Source: Acestrorhynchus altus
Lineage: Eukaryota; Chordata; Actinopteri; Characiformes; Acestrorhynchidae
Reading direction: 5' to 3'
Assembly (NCBI GenBank): GCA_034509495.1
Contig: CM067509.1
Location: forward strand, 9,561,406-9,625,405
Length of the DNA stretch: 64,000 nt
The notes beneath the pieces are model-generated. The model did no database searches, was not told the DNA's origin, and saw nothing but the letters and a program-made list of their open reading frames with translations. Positions 33,548 through 45,913 of the stretch are shown in pieces (the stretch's first letter is position 1; each line of letters opens with the position of its first letter). Position numbers and translations under genes: made by a program.

Positions 33548-33588
<41 letters not shown>

Positions 33589-33645
33589 GGTTGTTGTAGT
33601 TGTTGTTATTGCTATTGTTATTGTTATTATTATCATTATAATAAA
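33511..33645. repeat. (AAT)n facing (ATT)n inverted trinucleotide repeats
   Basis: AAT units (33511-33541) face ATT units (33548-33588) across a short spacer, followed by GTT/ATT units. The two arms can pair as a hairpin. Confidence 0.85.
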
Positions 33646-33649
33646 AGGA

Positions 33650-34960
33650 AAAATACAATTTTTTTTTCAATATCAGTTTAAATATAAGGTCACTGCTGGA
33701 ACCCAATTCTGTTGACCGTATTAAAATATTAAAGGCTGATAATATTTGTAACTAGTTTCTCTCAACAGCTGGTCTCGAAAATCCAGTTTGACACTTTGTG
33801 GTCACCTACAGTCACCAGTGTTGATTTGGAAAAGTTAAAATCCAAAAGTTAAAATCCACCCCAGGATTTTATTCCTCTCTGCAGATGGCCTTAAGCCACA
33901 ATTTCTCCTTTTGCTGTCATTCACTCTGGGAAGTAAAGAAAATGGAAAACTAGGGTTTGTGTTATTGCTGGATGAGCAAAATGCAACACAGTATGTTTAA
34001 GGCACGGTAACACTGACAGCTGTATTTAATCTATTTCACGTAAGAAATGACAGCAATGAAAAACCATGGTTTTGAAGACAAAAGGAGGCAACATTCAGGA
34101 GTGGGGACAGGACTGTTTATAAAGAAGCCAAATACAGACTTGAGAAATGGATTAAAGCAGCAAAGAAGAAATTGTCTGAACAGTGTGGGTAAAATTAAAA
34201 CGATAAATCTTTTCACAAACTCTTAATAATTAGTTGAAATAACCAAAAGTGTGCATTTGATGTAGAAAAGTAAAGGTCAAGATACAGTCAGAGAAACACA
34301 GACCTGGGTCATTAGGTATAACCATGACAAAGTTCTGAAGGAATGTTACTTCCTAACATCATAATAATTACATTAAAAGGAACAGATCAGAATGTACACA
34401 CCACAAAGAATGTCATGATAATTACATTAGCATGAACAAATATGACGAGGGAAACACGGAACATGGAAAACACCTCATTCTGTATTAGGCATCATCGGTA
34501 CCGGTGGCTTTTTAAAAAAAAACAAGACTAATTTACTTGGATACAATTAACTTATAATTAACTTACATTCATGTGCTCCACAGAAATAATTGTATCCATT
34601 TTAAGAATTGTTATATAATAGAAAAGGGTGGAGCCAGAAAAAACCCTCTGAATAGCCCAAAAGATGTATAAAAACTGTATTTTGTCCACTGTTTGTGAGA
34701 GCTTTGCCATGGTATCTGATTGACATCCCTGCAATAAAGAAGAACCTCACTTTTCTCTGAAACTTATCCTCCACTTCATTTATTTCAGAACTTATGCTTT
34801 GTTTGCAGTCTGTTTATTTTGGATAGTAGAGAACGAAGAAACTTAACTTGGTTTCCCTTAGGGAAATCAGGTATAGTGTCAAGATTAGTCATGACAACAG
34901 CTGAAAAGCCACATTGCTGGTAACCCATTTTCACTTTGTACAGCCCTACAACTACAAGGT
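33650..34960. other. gene-free interval
   Basis: No gene is recognised. AT-rich sequence without clear repeats. Confidence 0.45.
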
Positions 34961-34969
34961 GAGAAAGAC

Positions 34970-35225
34970 CCCCTCCTCCTGAAAGACTGCTCATCAATGA
35001 CCTGAATGAGTTCTACTGTAGATTTGAATAACCAAAGGACAGTCCCACTTAGTTCCCACAATTAGCAGCAGCAGTCTTCACCAAAATGCATCAAAATGTT
35101 CACTATCATTCCAGTCCCAAAATTACTGGATTTAATGTCTACAGACCAATAGTTTTGACCTCTGTAGTGATGAAGATGAATGCCTGAAGGTCATTACAGA
35201 CCCTCTGCTGGACTACTTGCACTTT
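34970..35225 (+). mobile_element. CR1/Rex1-like LINE, left part (split by an L2)
   Basis: Plus-strand translation shows LLINDLNEFYCRFE, then KITGFNVYRPIVLTSVVMKM, the reverse-transcriptase start of a fish non-LTR family (form KTTGLNDYRPVALTSVVMK). The remnant breaks off at ...LDYLHF at 35225. Confidence 0.82.
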
Positions 35226-36290
35226 GCATGAGCCACCACAATCACTCAGATCACAGGGTGCTGGGTTCCTATTAGTTCCCAGAATTCAGAAGGCTTCAGC
35301 AGGGGGAAGAGCCTTTTCTCACAAAGCCCCCTAGCTCTGGAATAACCTTCCAGATAATGTTCGGGACTCAGACACTGTCTCAGTCTTCAAGTCTAGGCTG
35401 AAAACTTACTTGTTCAGTGTAGCATTTGGTCATTAATGTCTTAGCTTAGTTACAGGCTGCAGATCCAGGGGTTCATGGACATAGGGATTTATGGTAAACT
35501 GGGATGTTGGTGCTGCCGTCTGACTCCTTCTCACGATCACTCTGGTTTGTGACGGTGGAGCAGTTAGACGCTAATGTTTCAGGATGCTCCCATGTTTATG
35601 TTACCTTCTGGTTCTCTCCTTAGTTACGCTGTTATAGTTAGATCTGCCGGAGTCACTCGCCACATTCTGGTAATGTTTACATTCTCTGTTCTCTTTTTAA
35701 ATTCCAAACTAATTCATCTCTGTATCTTTTCCGAGTTAACGATGACCCACCAGCCAGAACTGATTAGGTTCTAACCTCAAGCTCTTCTGCCCCACCTGAG
35801 AAGGACTCCAAGCTCCCCTGATACATGTCTACATTGGCTCTCCACCTTCCACCTACTGGACCTGGACTAGTTTCCCACCCTGCCATGGATTAGCTGCTCA
35901 CCCACCATCACCAACTGTAGAAATCTACTATTAATATTATGTCCACCAGAAAATTAACATTACTTCAGTACCAGAGTACTAGAACAGAGATGTAGGGGTC
36001 CAGTGTCCCCGAACTATGTATAAGTAGTTTGACCAGAGGAGGATGGGTCCTCCCCTTGTGAGCCTGGTTCCTCCCAAGGTTTCTTCCTCCAGTTGAGGGA
36101 GTTTTTCCTTGCCACTGTCGCCATGTGGCTTGCTCACTAGGGGATCTGTCATTTATACTTTGTCTCTGTTTTAACCTTTCTTATTTATTTATTTATTTAT
36201 TATTTTATTTCTGTGAAGCTGCTCTGTGACAATTTCAGTTGTGAAGAGCGCTATAAAAATAAATTTTGATTTGATTTGATTTGATTTGAC
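35226..36290 (+). mobile_element. L2-type LINE 3' part, nested in a CR1/Rex1-like LINE
   Basis: It is collinear with 23665-24687 of the other L2 copy (gagccaccacaatcactcag, tctgccggagtcactcgcca, gaccagaggaggatgggtcc, gctctgtgacaatttcag) and ends with (TTGAT)n at 36270-36290. The coding part is nearly all missing, as in a 5'-truncated insertion. Confidence 0.88.
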
Positions 36291-37020
36291 CTAACAGGTC
36301 TGTTGATGATTCAGTCAGCTTTGCTTTGCAACTCATACCACAACATCTCGAAAGTACCTGTTAAGAGTCCTGTTTGTCGACTTCAGTTAGGCATTTCACA
36401 TGGTAATCAAACTGTCCCAGCTGTCAGTACCAGATTCCGGCTCTGTGTTTCCACTATGGAGTCAAAAAAGTTCTTGAGTACCACCATATCAGAAGCAGGA
36501 AAAAAACATAGTCTCCTCAGCGAAGAAAGCCCAGCAAAAATGATCTTCTTGACAGCTGAAGAAATTTAACCTGCTAACGACTACAGTTCACCGCTCTCAT
36601 CCTGGACATCACTTCATCAGCTCACGGCCATCAAAACCAGAACAACATGACATACCAATATCTGCTTCCCCAGAGCTGTAGCTCTCTTCAATCACAGGGG
36701 TCACAACAATGGTCATACTTCACCTTAACTGAACTGCACTTAACTGAACTGTATCCCTGAATCATTTCTGATCTCTGATCTCATTCACTGTGCTGATTCC
36801 CACTACGTTGCTCATTTGCACCACTCATACCATTCTGAATATAATAGCTCTAGTAATATACTTCTATACATCTGTACAGTGTGCCCATATACATATTACC
36901 GGCTCTTTATTATTATATTATTTTTATATTTATTGTATTTATTTATTTAGAGCAATAGTGTGTGTAAATAATCTGTGCTCTCACCAGAAAAAGTCTTGTA
37001 TGTGTAACACACATCTATCT
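36291..37020 (+). mobile_element. CR1/Rex1-like LINE, right part
   Basis: The reverse transcriptase resumes with AGLLMIQSAL in one frame and, in the family frame, NRSVDDSVSFALQLIPQHLES (form NRSVDDAVN..LHFILQHLD). It then decays to AT-rich 3' sequence. Left and right parts together show the host LINE was intact across this point when the L2 entered. Confidence 0.75.
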
Positions 37021-37030
37021 GGCACATCCT

Positions 37031-37368
37031 AAAGCAGCTGGAACAGTATGCAGCACATCTTTAAGCTGTCGACACATCAACCAATAAAGCCTAAAACTGA
37101 TGGCACACTACTCAACATATTGTAAAGTAGCTGGCACATCATACTGTATAACCTAAAGCAGCTGGCACACTATCTGGCACCCCGTAAAGCAGCTGGCACA
37201 CCACCTAGCACATGGCAAAGCAGCTGGCACAGTATTTGGCATATCCTAAAGCACCTGGCACATTGTAATGCAGCAGGCACACTACTCAGCACATCCTAAA
37301 GCACCCCGCACACCAAATGGAACATTGTAAGGCAGCTACCAAACTATAGGGCATATCATAAAGCTGTA
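37031..37368. repeat. 31-bp-period minisatellite, about 11 units
   Basis: Units resemble aaagcagctggcacactatc followed by tggcacatcct, total 31 bases. Clear unit starts are near 37031, 37093, 37124, 37155, 37186, 37217, 37267, 37298 and 37329, with one short unit of 19 bases at 37248. Divergence between units is moderate. Confidence 0.85.
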
Positions 37369-37369
37369 A

Positions 37370-38709
37370 GCCCACCATCATGTTTGGGTGAGTGTGTCTG
37401 TTGCTTTCATGCTCCTACACAATTATGTCCATGGCCAGCAGGACATCTACTTTGGTTGGCCAAGATCTCCTTCACACACCACCTGAACACATACACATGC
37501 AGAATGAAAACAGATGTCAGTGCAGTATCCTTAAACAATAGGTTCTTCAAGGGTTCTTTAGTAAAAATAGTGGTTCTGTATAGAACCATGATGAATACAA
37601 AAAAACAGCTTGATTCTTTCTTTGTTTGATTAGAAGATAATTCTCAGATGTAGAACCTACTTGTACTAAGAAAACCACCCATGTTTTCTTAAACACTATT
37701 ACATCAAATGTTTTCTGAATGGAACAATTGCAAAAAAATGTTGGTACTAAACAGAATTCCTTTTTGCCCAGGATTGGAAAAGAGAAGAGCAGAGAACTAT
37801 CTGACGTCAGTGCTGAAGAAGAACCCTTAAAGACAATCTAACTTTTTGTTAGTCTGCTTGAAATATGTGCTCGGCGTGTGCACAGATATAGGTCTCTGCA
37901 GAACCATCCATTACACAGACTCATGGCACTTTAAAGAACACAAATTAGGGGCTTATAAATGTCTTGTTCTTTGATCAATAAAACCCGAATTATTTATAAA
38001 TGATTTGTTCACTATGCATTTGTCTCCTCTTGAAAAACATTACATTTGCTGCCTGGATTAATCTGCATCTATACCACAAACCTGCTGTATACACAGGGTG
38101 TGAAAGAGCAACAGTGTCCTGCCTGAATATATTTTACACGTTATTATCATTTCATTCCTAGCATGCAGCTTTGCTGTCTAACCATTTCACAATTGCACTT
38201 TTTGTTGTTGGTTTTGAGAGTGAAAGAAGTTGTCTGTAAGCACAAAACACTCTGCAGAATGGTCATGTTTATTATTTTAATATCTGTATGTCTGACTGAA
38301 GTCTTTGCAACTTTGTGTTACTTACAGCTTAGCCCAGGACTGTGCAAACTGCCCTGGGCTTAAAAACAAATCAGAACAAAATCAGAACAGTTAGCAAATG
38401 TCAGCATAATACTCAAACACATGTGTGATGTCATCATTAAATAAGAAAACAGAAAACTGAAAAAATAGAAAATAGAGAGCATGTAACATTCACATTACAA
38501 AGTACATATCGTGGAAAAGCAAAACACTAAAATAAATTAATTTAAAAATGTTCTACTAAATAGTGCATCACCTATGTGTTTGTCAGGATTTGCTGCATGC
38601 AGGCAGGTGCAAGACACGTCTACTTGTCCTGTATGTTACAGTTCTAAACATGTATTTCATCTTGCCAAACAGTTTACTCAATAACAGTCACACAGGGACT
38701 GGTTCAGCA

Positions 38710-38743
<34 letters not shown>

Positions 38744-39994
38744 ACGCGTGCACAAATAATTCTTATGTTGTCCAACAAGGAAGGACTGTGTGTCTGTAGA
38801 GCTTCTATTTTCCTCATAACACACTGAAATGAAATAAATAATAGCAAAACAATGAATTATTAACAAGGGGCAATATGTGATATCCACTCAGATTGTTTTT
38901 AAAGGCAAAAGTCTCTGATATCATAACATATACAGCATAACACAATATACAAACATTAAACAACCAGCAACTGAATCGAGTCCTATTTTTCTTACATAAT
39001 TCTGCTAAAAGTATGTTAATTTTCATTTACTGTATGTAATGTACAAACACTACCTGTGCTTGGCAACAGAATGAGAAAGGCCTTTTCTCTAAGAATCTAC
39101 AACCCGTAAAATGCACACGATGTTTTTAAGTGCCGATAATAGGCTAAAGGGCTCATTTAAAAGCTTATATATGTAAACCCTTATGATAAGGTCTTGAGAA
39201 GACACACTCTGTCACATCACAAACAGAGGGGAAAATGATGGTATGGTCAATATTTCTACCTGTTTTATCTTAAGTCACGTTTAGGGGAGGAGACAGCAGT
39301 AGACACTCTTAAGGCAGCTAAAGTACAGTGTGTTAATGAATTGGTAAAGAGCTTTGCTCATGTATATATTTGGTGCATTTAAGGACTGGTAAACAGAACT
39401 GTCAGAAGTATTCAAACTGAAAATACAGTCTAATAACAAGTAAACTCATCCCTTAATGATTTACGATCATGCATTAATCTGATAAACGTATAAGGGACAA
39501 TGAAGAAGGACAAATTACATTTTTAGTGCTGATACAGTTAGTGTTTTTGTTGCACAAAAGAAGCCTGCTGCAAAAGTGGAGCAGATAAAGATATTTTATC
39601 CCGGTGTGTTAAAATTCAAACTGAAGGAACTTTGCAAGCATCCACTAAAATTCCCCCACTGCAGTCATTGTCTCTGTGCTGATACTCTGTGTTTGTTACA
39701 GGTTAAATGATTTATATGGATGCTTAAATGCCCTCGATACAATTAAAACAACCAACTAAATACTGTTCCATTAGTCTTTGTCTTGATCACCTCTGCTACA
39801 CTTACCCGGCATCAAAAGAGCAATGTGGTTTTGTGAATTATGGATGTTACAGTGTAGATGGCTACAATAAGGGTACATAATGGCACTCAATCCACTATGT
39901 TTCATTCAAATCAGTAGTGACATACAGTAGTAGGGGACAGGGGGACTGACTGGTGAAGAGCAGGGTGAAATGGGATAATAGATGAGTGCTCATA
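37370..39994. other. probable inpp4a 3' UTR and flank
   Basis: No second gene is recognised. The inpp4a 3' UTR must start at 39994 and run leftward; a minus-strand AATAAA at 38268-38273 is one candidate end, giving a 1.7-kb UTR. A (GT)n run lies at 38711-38742. Confidence 0.4.
38711..38742. repeat. (GT)n microsatellite
   Basis: Pure GT dinucleotide run followed by gcacgcgtgca. Confidence 0.95.
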
Positions 39995-40127
39995 TCAAGT
40001 CTCCACTTTTCCATAAGTGCCCTCTGGTGGTCTGTACTGCTTGGGGAAGGCTTTCAGCTGGAGAGAATTGAAGGCATATTTTCGGCTGCCCACATTCTTC
40101 ATGGTGTTCTCCCTTCTGCAGCCCTCA
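39995..40127 (-). CDS. inpp4a: inpp4a last coding exon (exon 22)
   Basis: It encodes the highly conserved C-terminus starting EGCRRENTMKNVGSRKYAF and ending GKVET, stop TGA at 39995-39997. Acceptor CATAG lies just right of 40127. It contains a CTCF-like motif at 40017-40030. Confidence 0.95.
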
Positions 40128-43100
40128 CTATGGAGACATGATTGAAGGGGTATATTTAGAATGATGTAAGCACAATTATATATGTAAAGTACATTTAAGA
40201 TATTTTTAGTCTAAATTATCCTATTTCACAAAGTTAGCTCATGTAGGGACTTTTCATGATTCAATATTTTTAACTGCACTTTTTCACAATCTTTAATCCC
40301 TCTATTATAACATTTGTCCAACTAGGCAAGCCACTACTTAAAGATGACAGAAAAAAAAGACTGGATACAACTGTTATATTGGAAATGTTCACCATACTGA
40401 AATTCTGGAAAAAAACTCAGTGCTTAGGTGCTTAGGTGTTCGGATCAGAGTGGTGTGATACAGAAAACCAGTAAGTGAGCAGTCGTTGGAAATGAAACTG
40501 AGCGAGGTCAAACTTAAATCAGATGAGCTATAGCATCAGAATAGAAAGCTGCAGCTGCAGTGAGCACAGCCTCAACAAAACTGGCCAGTTGAAGACTGGA
40601 AATGGTAGCCTGGTCTGACAAATCTTGATTTCTGCACACTAATGATTGGGTGGAAATTTGATGCCAGTGGCATGAATCCATGGACTCAGTCTGGGTCATG
40701 TGAACATGCCAGTTTGGTGGAGGTTATGCCTATTAACTCTTATCTAATGGTTATAGTCAGTATGATGCACCATTTAAGAAAGCAAAAGACAAGGCTAGAC
40801 TGATGAATATGATAATGAGTTCAGTGTTTATCAGTGGCCTTCCTGTACATTGAATTTGAATCCAAAAGAATATAAATATAATTGTGCTTATAGACTGTGC
40901 TTGCACGCAATGGAATTCATCCTCTGTGTTTTACCCATCCATGAGTAGGAATGACCAGTAACTCACTCACAACCCACAACCACAACACACCTGGACTTGG
41001 TGCAATATACATTTCAAGTGCAATAATAACAATGCAATACACAGTTTCAAGTGCAATAACAATAATAATGTGCAATACCCCTACTGGACTCTTTCTCTTT
41101 TTCTACTTTTTCTCAGGCACTATTTATATATATTTATATATATTGTATATTGTAATATAATCTCTATATTATATATTCTTTATATTTATATAGTGTTTCT
41201 TTACTAAATTATCTCGTTCTACCTTTCTGTACTGTATTTATGTTGCGGCTGGAACCTTAATTTCCCAGAGGGAACCCTCCTGAGGGATCAATAAAGTTCT
41301 GTTTTATCCTATCCTATCCTAGCCTAGCCTATCCTAGCCTAGCCTAGCTGAGCCTATCCTATCCTATGGAGGAAACACACATACACAATAGTGTTTTCAC
41401 ACACTAGGGGGCACTGAGGACACATGTCTGGAGCAGAGGGGCAGCCCTACCCACAACACCCAGGGAGCAGCTGGTGAGTTAAGTGCTTTGCTCAGTAGTA
41501 CTTCAGTCATGTCCTTGCATTTCAGGGAATCAAACCGGCAAACTTACAGTCACAAGGCTGGTTCTCTAACCACTAGGTCACATCTGCCCAAAAGATCAGC
41601 AAAGGGAGGCCCATCCCAGTATTAGTATTACGTTTTTCAGATAAAGTGTACAGTAAGTGTATGTGCACACAGAACAAAAGCTGTGAAATCAAATACAATG
41701 AGAAGAAAAAATGCAAATACTGTCTTAGTATAATATTGCCACAGTGCTGAATTGTTCAGTTACAAGACATGTGCACTGATTGCTTCATCTTACATAATTC
41801 AATATAATATGATATGTATTGCTAGACCTTTACTTGTCAGAGAACCATACAGATTAAATCACCTGTCTGAGGGAATCTAAGTACTGTACACTCCGTGGTA
41901 AGGCAGCCTCACCTGCGCATGCAGTCTAGGGCCTGAGTAAAAACCTGTGGAGCCATACAATGCTCCTGCTGCAGGATCAGACACTGCTCTAGTGTGACAG
42001 ACATGGCTGTCCGGTCCTTTGCACTTTTGCAGCTGGTCACACGAACACCATTCAGGCGACGGCATACCTGATGAAACAGCAGATGAGCACAGAATGGAAA
42101 AGGACCATCAGATACATTTTAATACACAGGAACATTCACAATGTCATTGGATTTATTAAAGACTGATTAATTGAAGACTAATAGTCTTTAGTGTGTCTGT
42201 GAAAAACAAATGTAACTAAATGCTTCTTGGATTGGACACAGGATTCTAGAGAAACGTGACATTTTAGGCAGAGGTTATAAAAAAAAAAAAAAAATCACAA
42301 TTATAGTGTTACCTAGAGTAACAAGAAGGCTTTGTTGAGGAAAGAGATTCTTCTCTGAATCCCTCCAAAAAACCTTTATGGTACCAGACAGCATCTTTAT
42401 TTTTAAAGACTGTATCACTTAAAATATTATACCATGCAATACTATTAGAATGCGAAAAAAAAATATGAAAATGATTTGTTTATTCTCACAATGTAAATGC
42501 AAAAATAGGCAAAACCTGTCTAAAGGATCCTCATTGTTGCCTTTTTTATGATGTATGCTATATGGTTGCACTGGACTAGGTTGTATTGAAAATAAGACTT
42601 AAAGGGCTGGGTCATGCAGCTAGCAACAGCTAGAGTCTGAGAGAGTAAAACTGGCCATTTTCTCTCAGAGTTGGGTACCCAGCACTTTCCTCCGAGTGTG
42701 CTGGCTGCCCAGCAATGATGTAATGGTGAACATTTAGAAGAGAGGTGATGGCTAGCTTCACATGTGTCAGATGCTTGCCTTCACCCTCCTAGTGTCGGGC
42801 ATCATATGTGATAGGAGGAGAGTCCTAAAGTGGTTGAGTTATTGCCAGTTCCAAATTGGGATAAATTAAAGAAATAATGTTATCAACTGTAAGTATAAAT
42901 AAGACTTCTAGAATAATGTGTAATTCTTGATATCCATACCTCTGCTGCCTGCCAGAGGAAGTCCACATTCTTGTTCTTCCTAGTGTTCAAAATCTGACTG
43001 AGAGATTTCAGTAGCTCTGGTACACAATTCTGACTACGAGAACGAGGAAGACCTGGGGAGGGAGATAATGACTCACTGAAACCATAGACACTACAAAAAA

Positions 43101-45849
43101 CAGTCAACTGATATAAATAAACAATGTTGGCTTAGCTTGAAAATCTGATTGACAAAAGAATTTAGGTGCTCACAGTCCTCAGGAAGTACTTCTTTGAACT
43201 GGTCATAGTAGGAGTTGAGTCGCACCAGATTCTCCATATTGACAATATCTTGAAGTGATGTGTCACCAAATCTTTTGGGTAGTACAAATCCATTAGTATG
43301 ATGTATATATTTGGTTATTTTATATGAATATTTTATTTCAACATAATAGTTGAATATATTCTTCAGATGGGGTGTCCACAAACATTTGGAAATGTAGTGT
43401 ATTTAGCAGCCGTTGTCCACTAAGAGCAAGTAATGAGTAGAATAAACGAGAATAAAGCTCTTTTGCTTACTTTTCTGCGAGTGTCTGTTGCTCATTGATT
43501 CCTATGTTGAACAGCACTGGTTGAATGCGCAGTAGCATCCCGTTTTGGATCTCCCGTGGCAGCACATCAAACATGTTCCCAGGCAGTGGGACACGCACAT
43601 TAAACCCATCTCTGTTCCCTGTGATAACAGGCAGCATGTCCGGACCAAAGCTGGAAGTTGCCTGGGTGACCTTAAAAGTAACGTTCCTAAGGTCCATGAT
43701 GCCACTGCTCATGTCCTCCAGCATGGCCAGCTCCTCCCCTTTAATACAAAAAGCAGAGCTTTGAAAAAAGATACATGTCTTCAAGCAGTAGAAGTTTAGG
43801 TTTTGATCACTTTCCTAAAAATTATAAACACGGTAGAGAAAAATCATTATTTTTAACAATATTTACCATAAGTGCTCAGAAGTCCCTCAAACTGAACCAG
43901 TAGGCCAATAGTGTGGAGCTGTCTGAGGAAGCCATCCTCACGTAAACAATTCCTCAGCTTTGTTACAAACCCACAGATCACAGCTGTCAGCTGTGGAGAG
44001 AGACACAGATGTAGTACAGTTTATAACTTATGTAAAGTGTGTGTATGTGGTGTGTATACATTTTACTTCACAATATCCTGGATTCAAATGTACATTGTAT
44101 GTGTACACGTGTACATTACTCTAACACACCTCCTGTACTGAAGTAACTGAGAAGCTGAATCAGTTGTATGAGCAAGGAATCACCAAAGTGCACTGAAATC
44201 TTTAAGAGAAGGCTTTAATTGATTATACTTGATTTAATATAAAATTAATTTAATATACATTTCTTTTAGATTTAGGTCCACATTGCAGTTTCGGCAGATC
44301 TTTCAGGAATGCTTTCATGTTGCAAATCTTTTGTTCCAGCACTTTTCAAAGGTTTTCTATTTGATATGCACCCCATGAGTAGGAAGGGCACAGAAGCTCA
44401 CTGTCATGTTCATGAAATCAGTTTCAGATGACCTTTGCTTTGTAATTTGGTGCATCACACTGGAAGTAGCCATTAGACCATGGGTCGGTTGTGGCCTTAA
44501 AGGGATGCACAGGGTCAACAACAATACACAAACAGGGTGTGGCATACAAGTGTTAATTATTAGGTATTAAAACATAAAAGTGTGCCAAGAAAACATTCCT
44601 GATACCATTATATCACCAAATTCTGCAGAAACTGAGAATCCAATCCACTACATTTTTCCAGTCTTCAGTAATATATAAAGTCCTACCCATTATTCTTGCT
44701 AGTAGCTAATGATATGTATTTAGATATCATGTCTGCATGTAAGATCTCACTGTTTGGCAGAAGACTACATCCCGACGGTACTGTAGTGTCAGACTCATGC
44801 CAATGGTAGGAGCGCAGTCCTGCATCAGCACAAACACCATAGACTTCTTCGCCTTGTCACTCATCATGGCCACACACTCGTTCAGTGTAGTCAAGAGTGG
44901 ATACAGAGCATCACTCCATTCGCCTGCAGCATCACACGTGTAATGACAATGGTGGTGATACACTGCATAGATCCAGTGAAACTAAACAGGTTCATTTTAA
45001 ACTTGCCTCACAATCAAGCTTACCTGGAGAACTGCCCTCAACACTGGGGCTTCCATCTGCAGAGGCAAGAACCAGAAAAGCTTCAGAGACAGCAAAAATA
45101 ACTGCGATGGTGTTAGGTATGAAAGGATGGTGTTCTACTAAGGATGGCAGTAAAGTTTAGGAAAAGAGAACAGAAAAGTAGTGCTGTTTGTAAGCCACAT
45201 TAAACAGGAAATTACAAGATCTCACACAGAATGAAAAAAGGATGTAAAACTGAAAGCATCAGAAAAAGTCACTGCCCAAAGTTTCAGAACAAAAACCTGT
45301 TGTTTTAAAAGTCTCTGGACGTACAGGACGATCTGTGAGAACTAGGTGCACATGCAGAGGTCAGAGAGGAGGATGACTGTAAAGATGAAGCTGACTCAGT
45401 GTGATGAGGATGTGATGAGTAAGGCAGGGTGGAGAGGGTAAATGGGAAGGACTGGTAGTCAGGGTTGATCCAGAACGCGCTTCCATTGCTACCTCTCTTG
45501 CTTGTGTTGGGCTGTGTGTCAGAGAGGAAGACGTCCTCACTGCTGTCACTCTGCAACCTCTCTCTTGTTAGCAGCCTGTCCACACAACGAATCACACACT
45601 CCAGACTCTTGTCCACGTTTAACCATACCTTGTCCTGCAGCATAGAAGAAACAAGGGCAGAAATTGCATGCTATTCCATGTGATTCTTCTAGTTGTTTTG
45701 GTCACTGTCCCTTTACGACTGATATACACTGAACAACCATAACTTCATGACCACCTATACTCACTGTCCATTTTGTCAGCTCCTTTTTCCATACAGAAGC
45801 ACTTTTTACTTTTATAATTATAGACTGTAGTCCATCTTTCTCTGCATAC

Positions 45850-45913
<64 letters not shown>

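Noticed and set aside
41500..41595. tRNA gene candidate on the minus strand
   Set aside because: Has A and B boxes but no cloverleaf; it is the head of a SINE.
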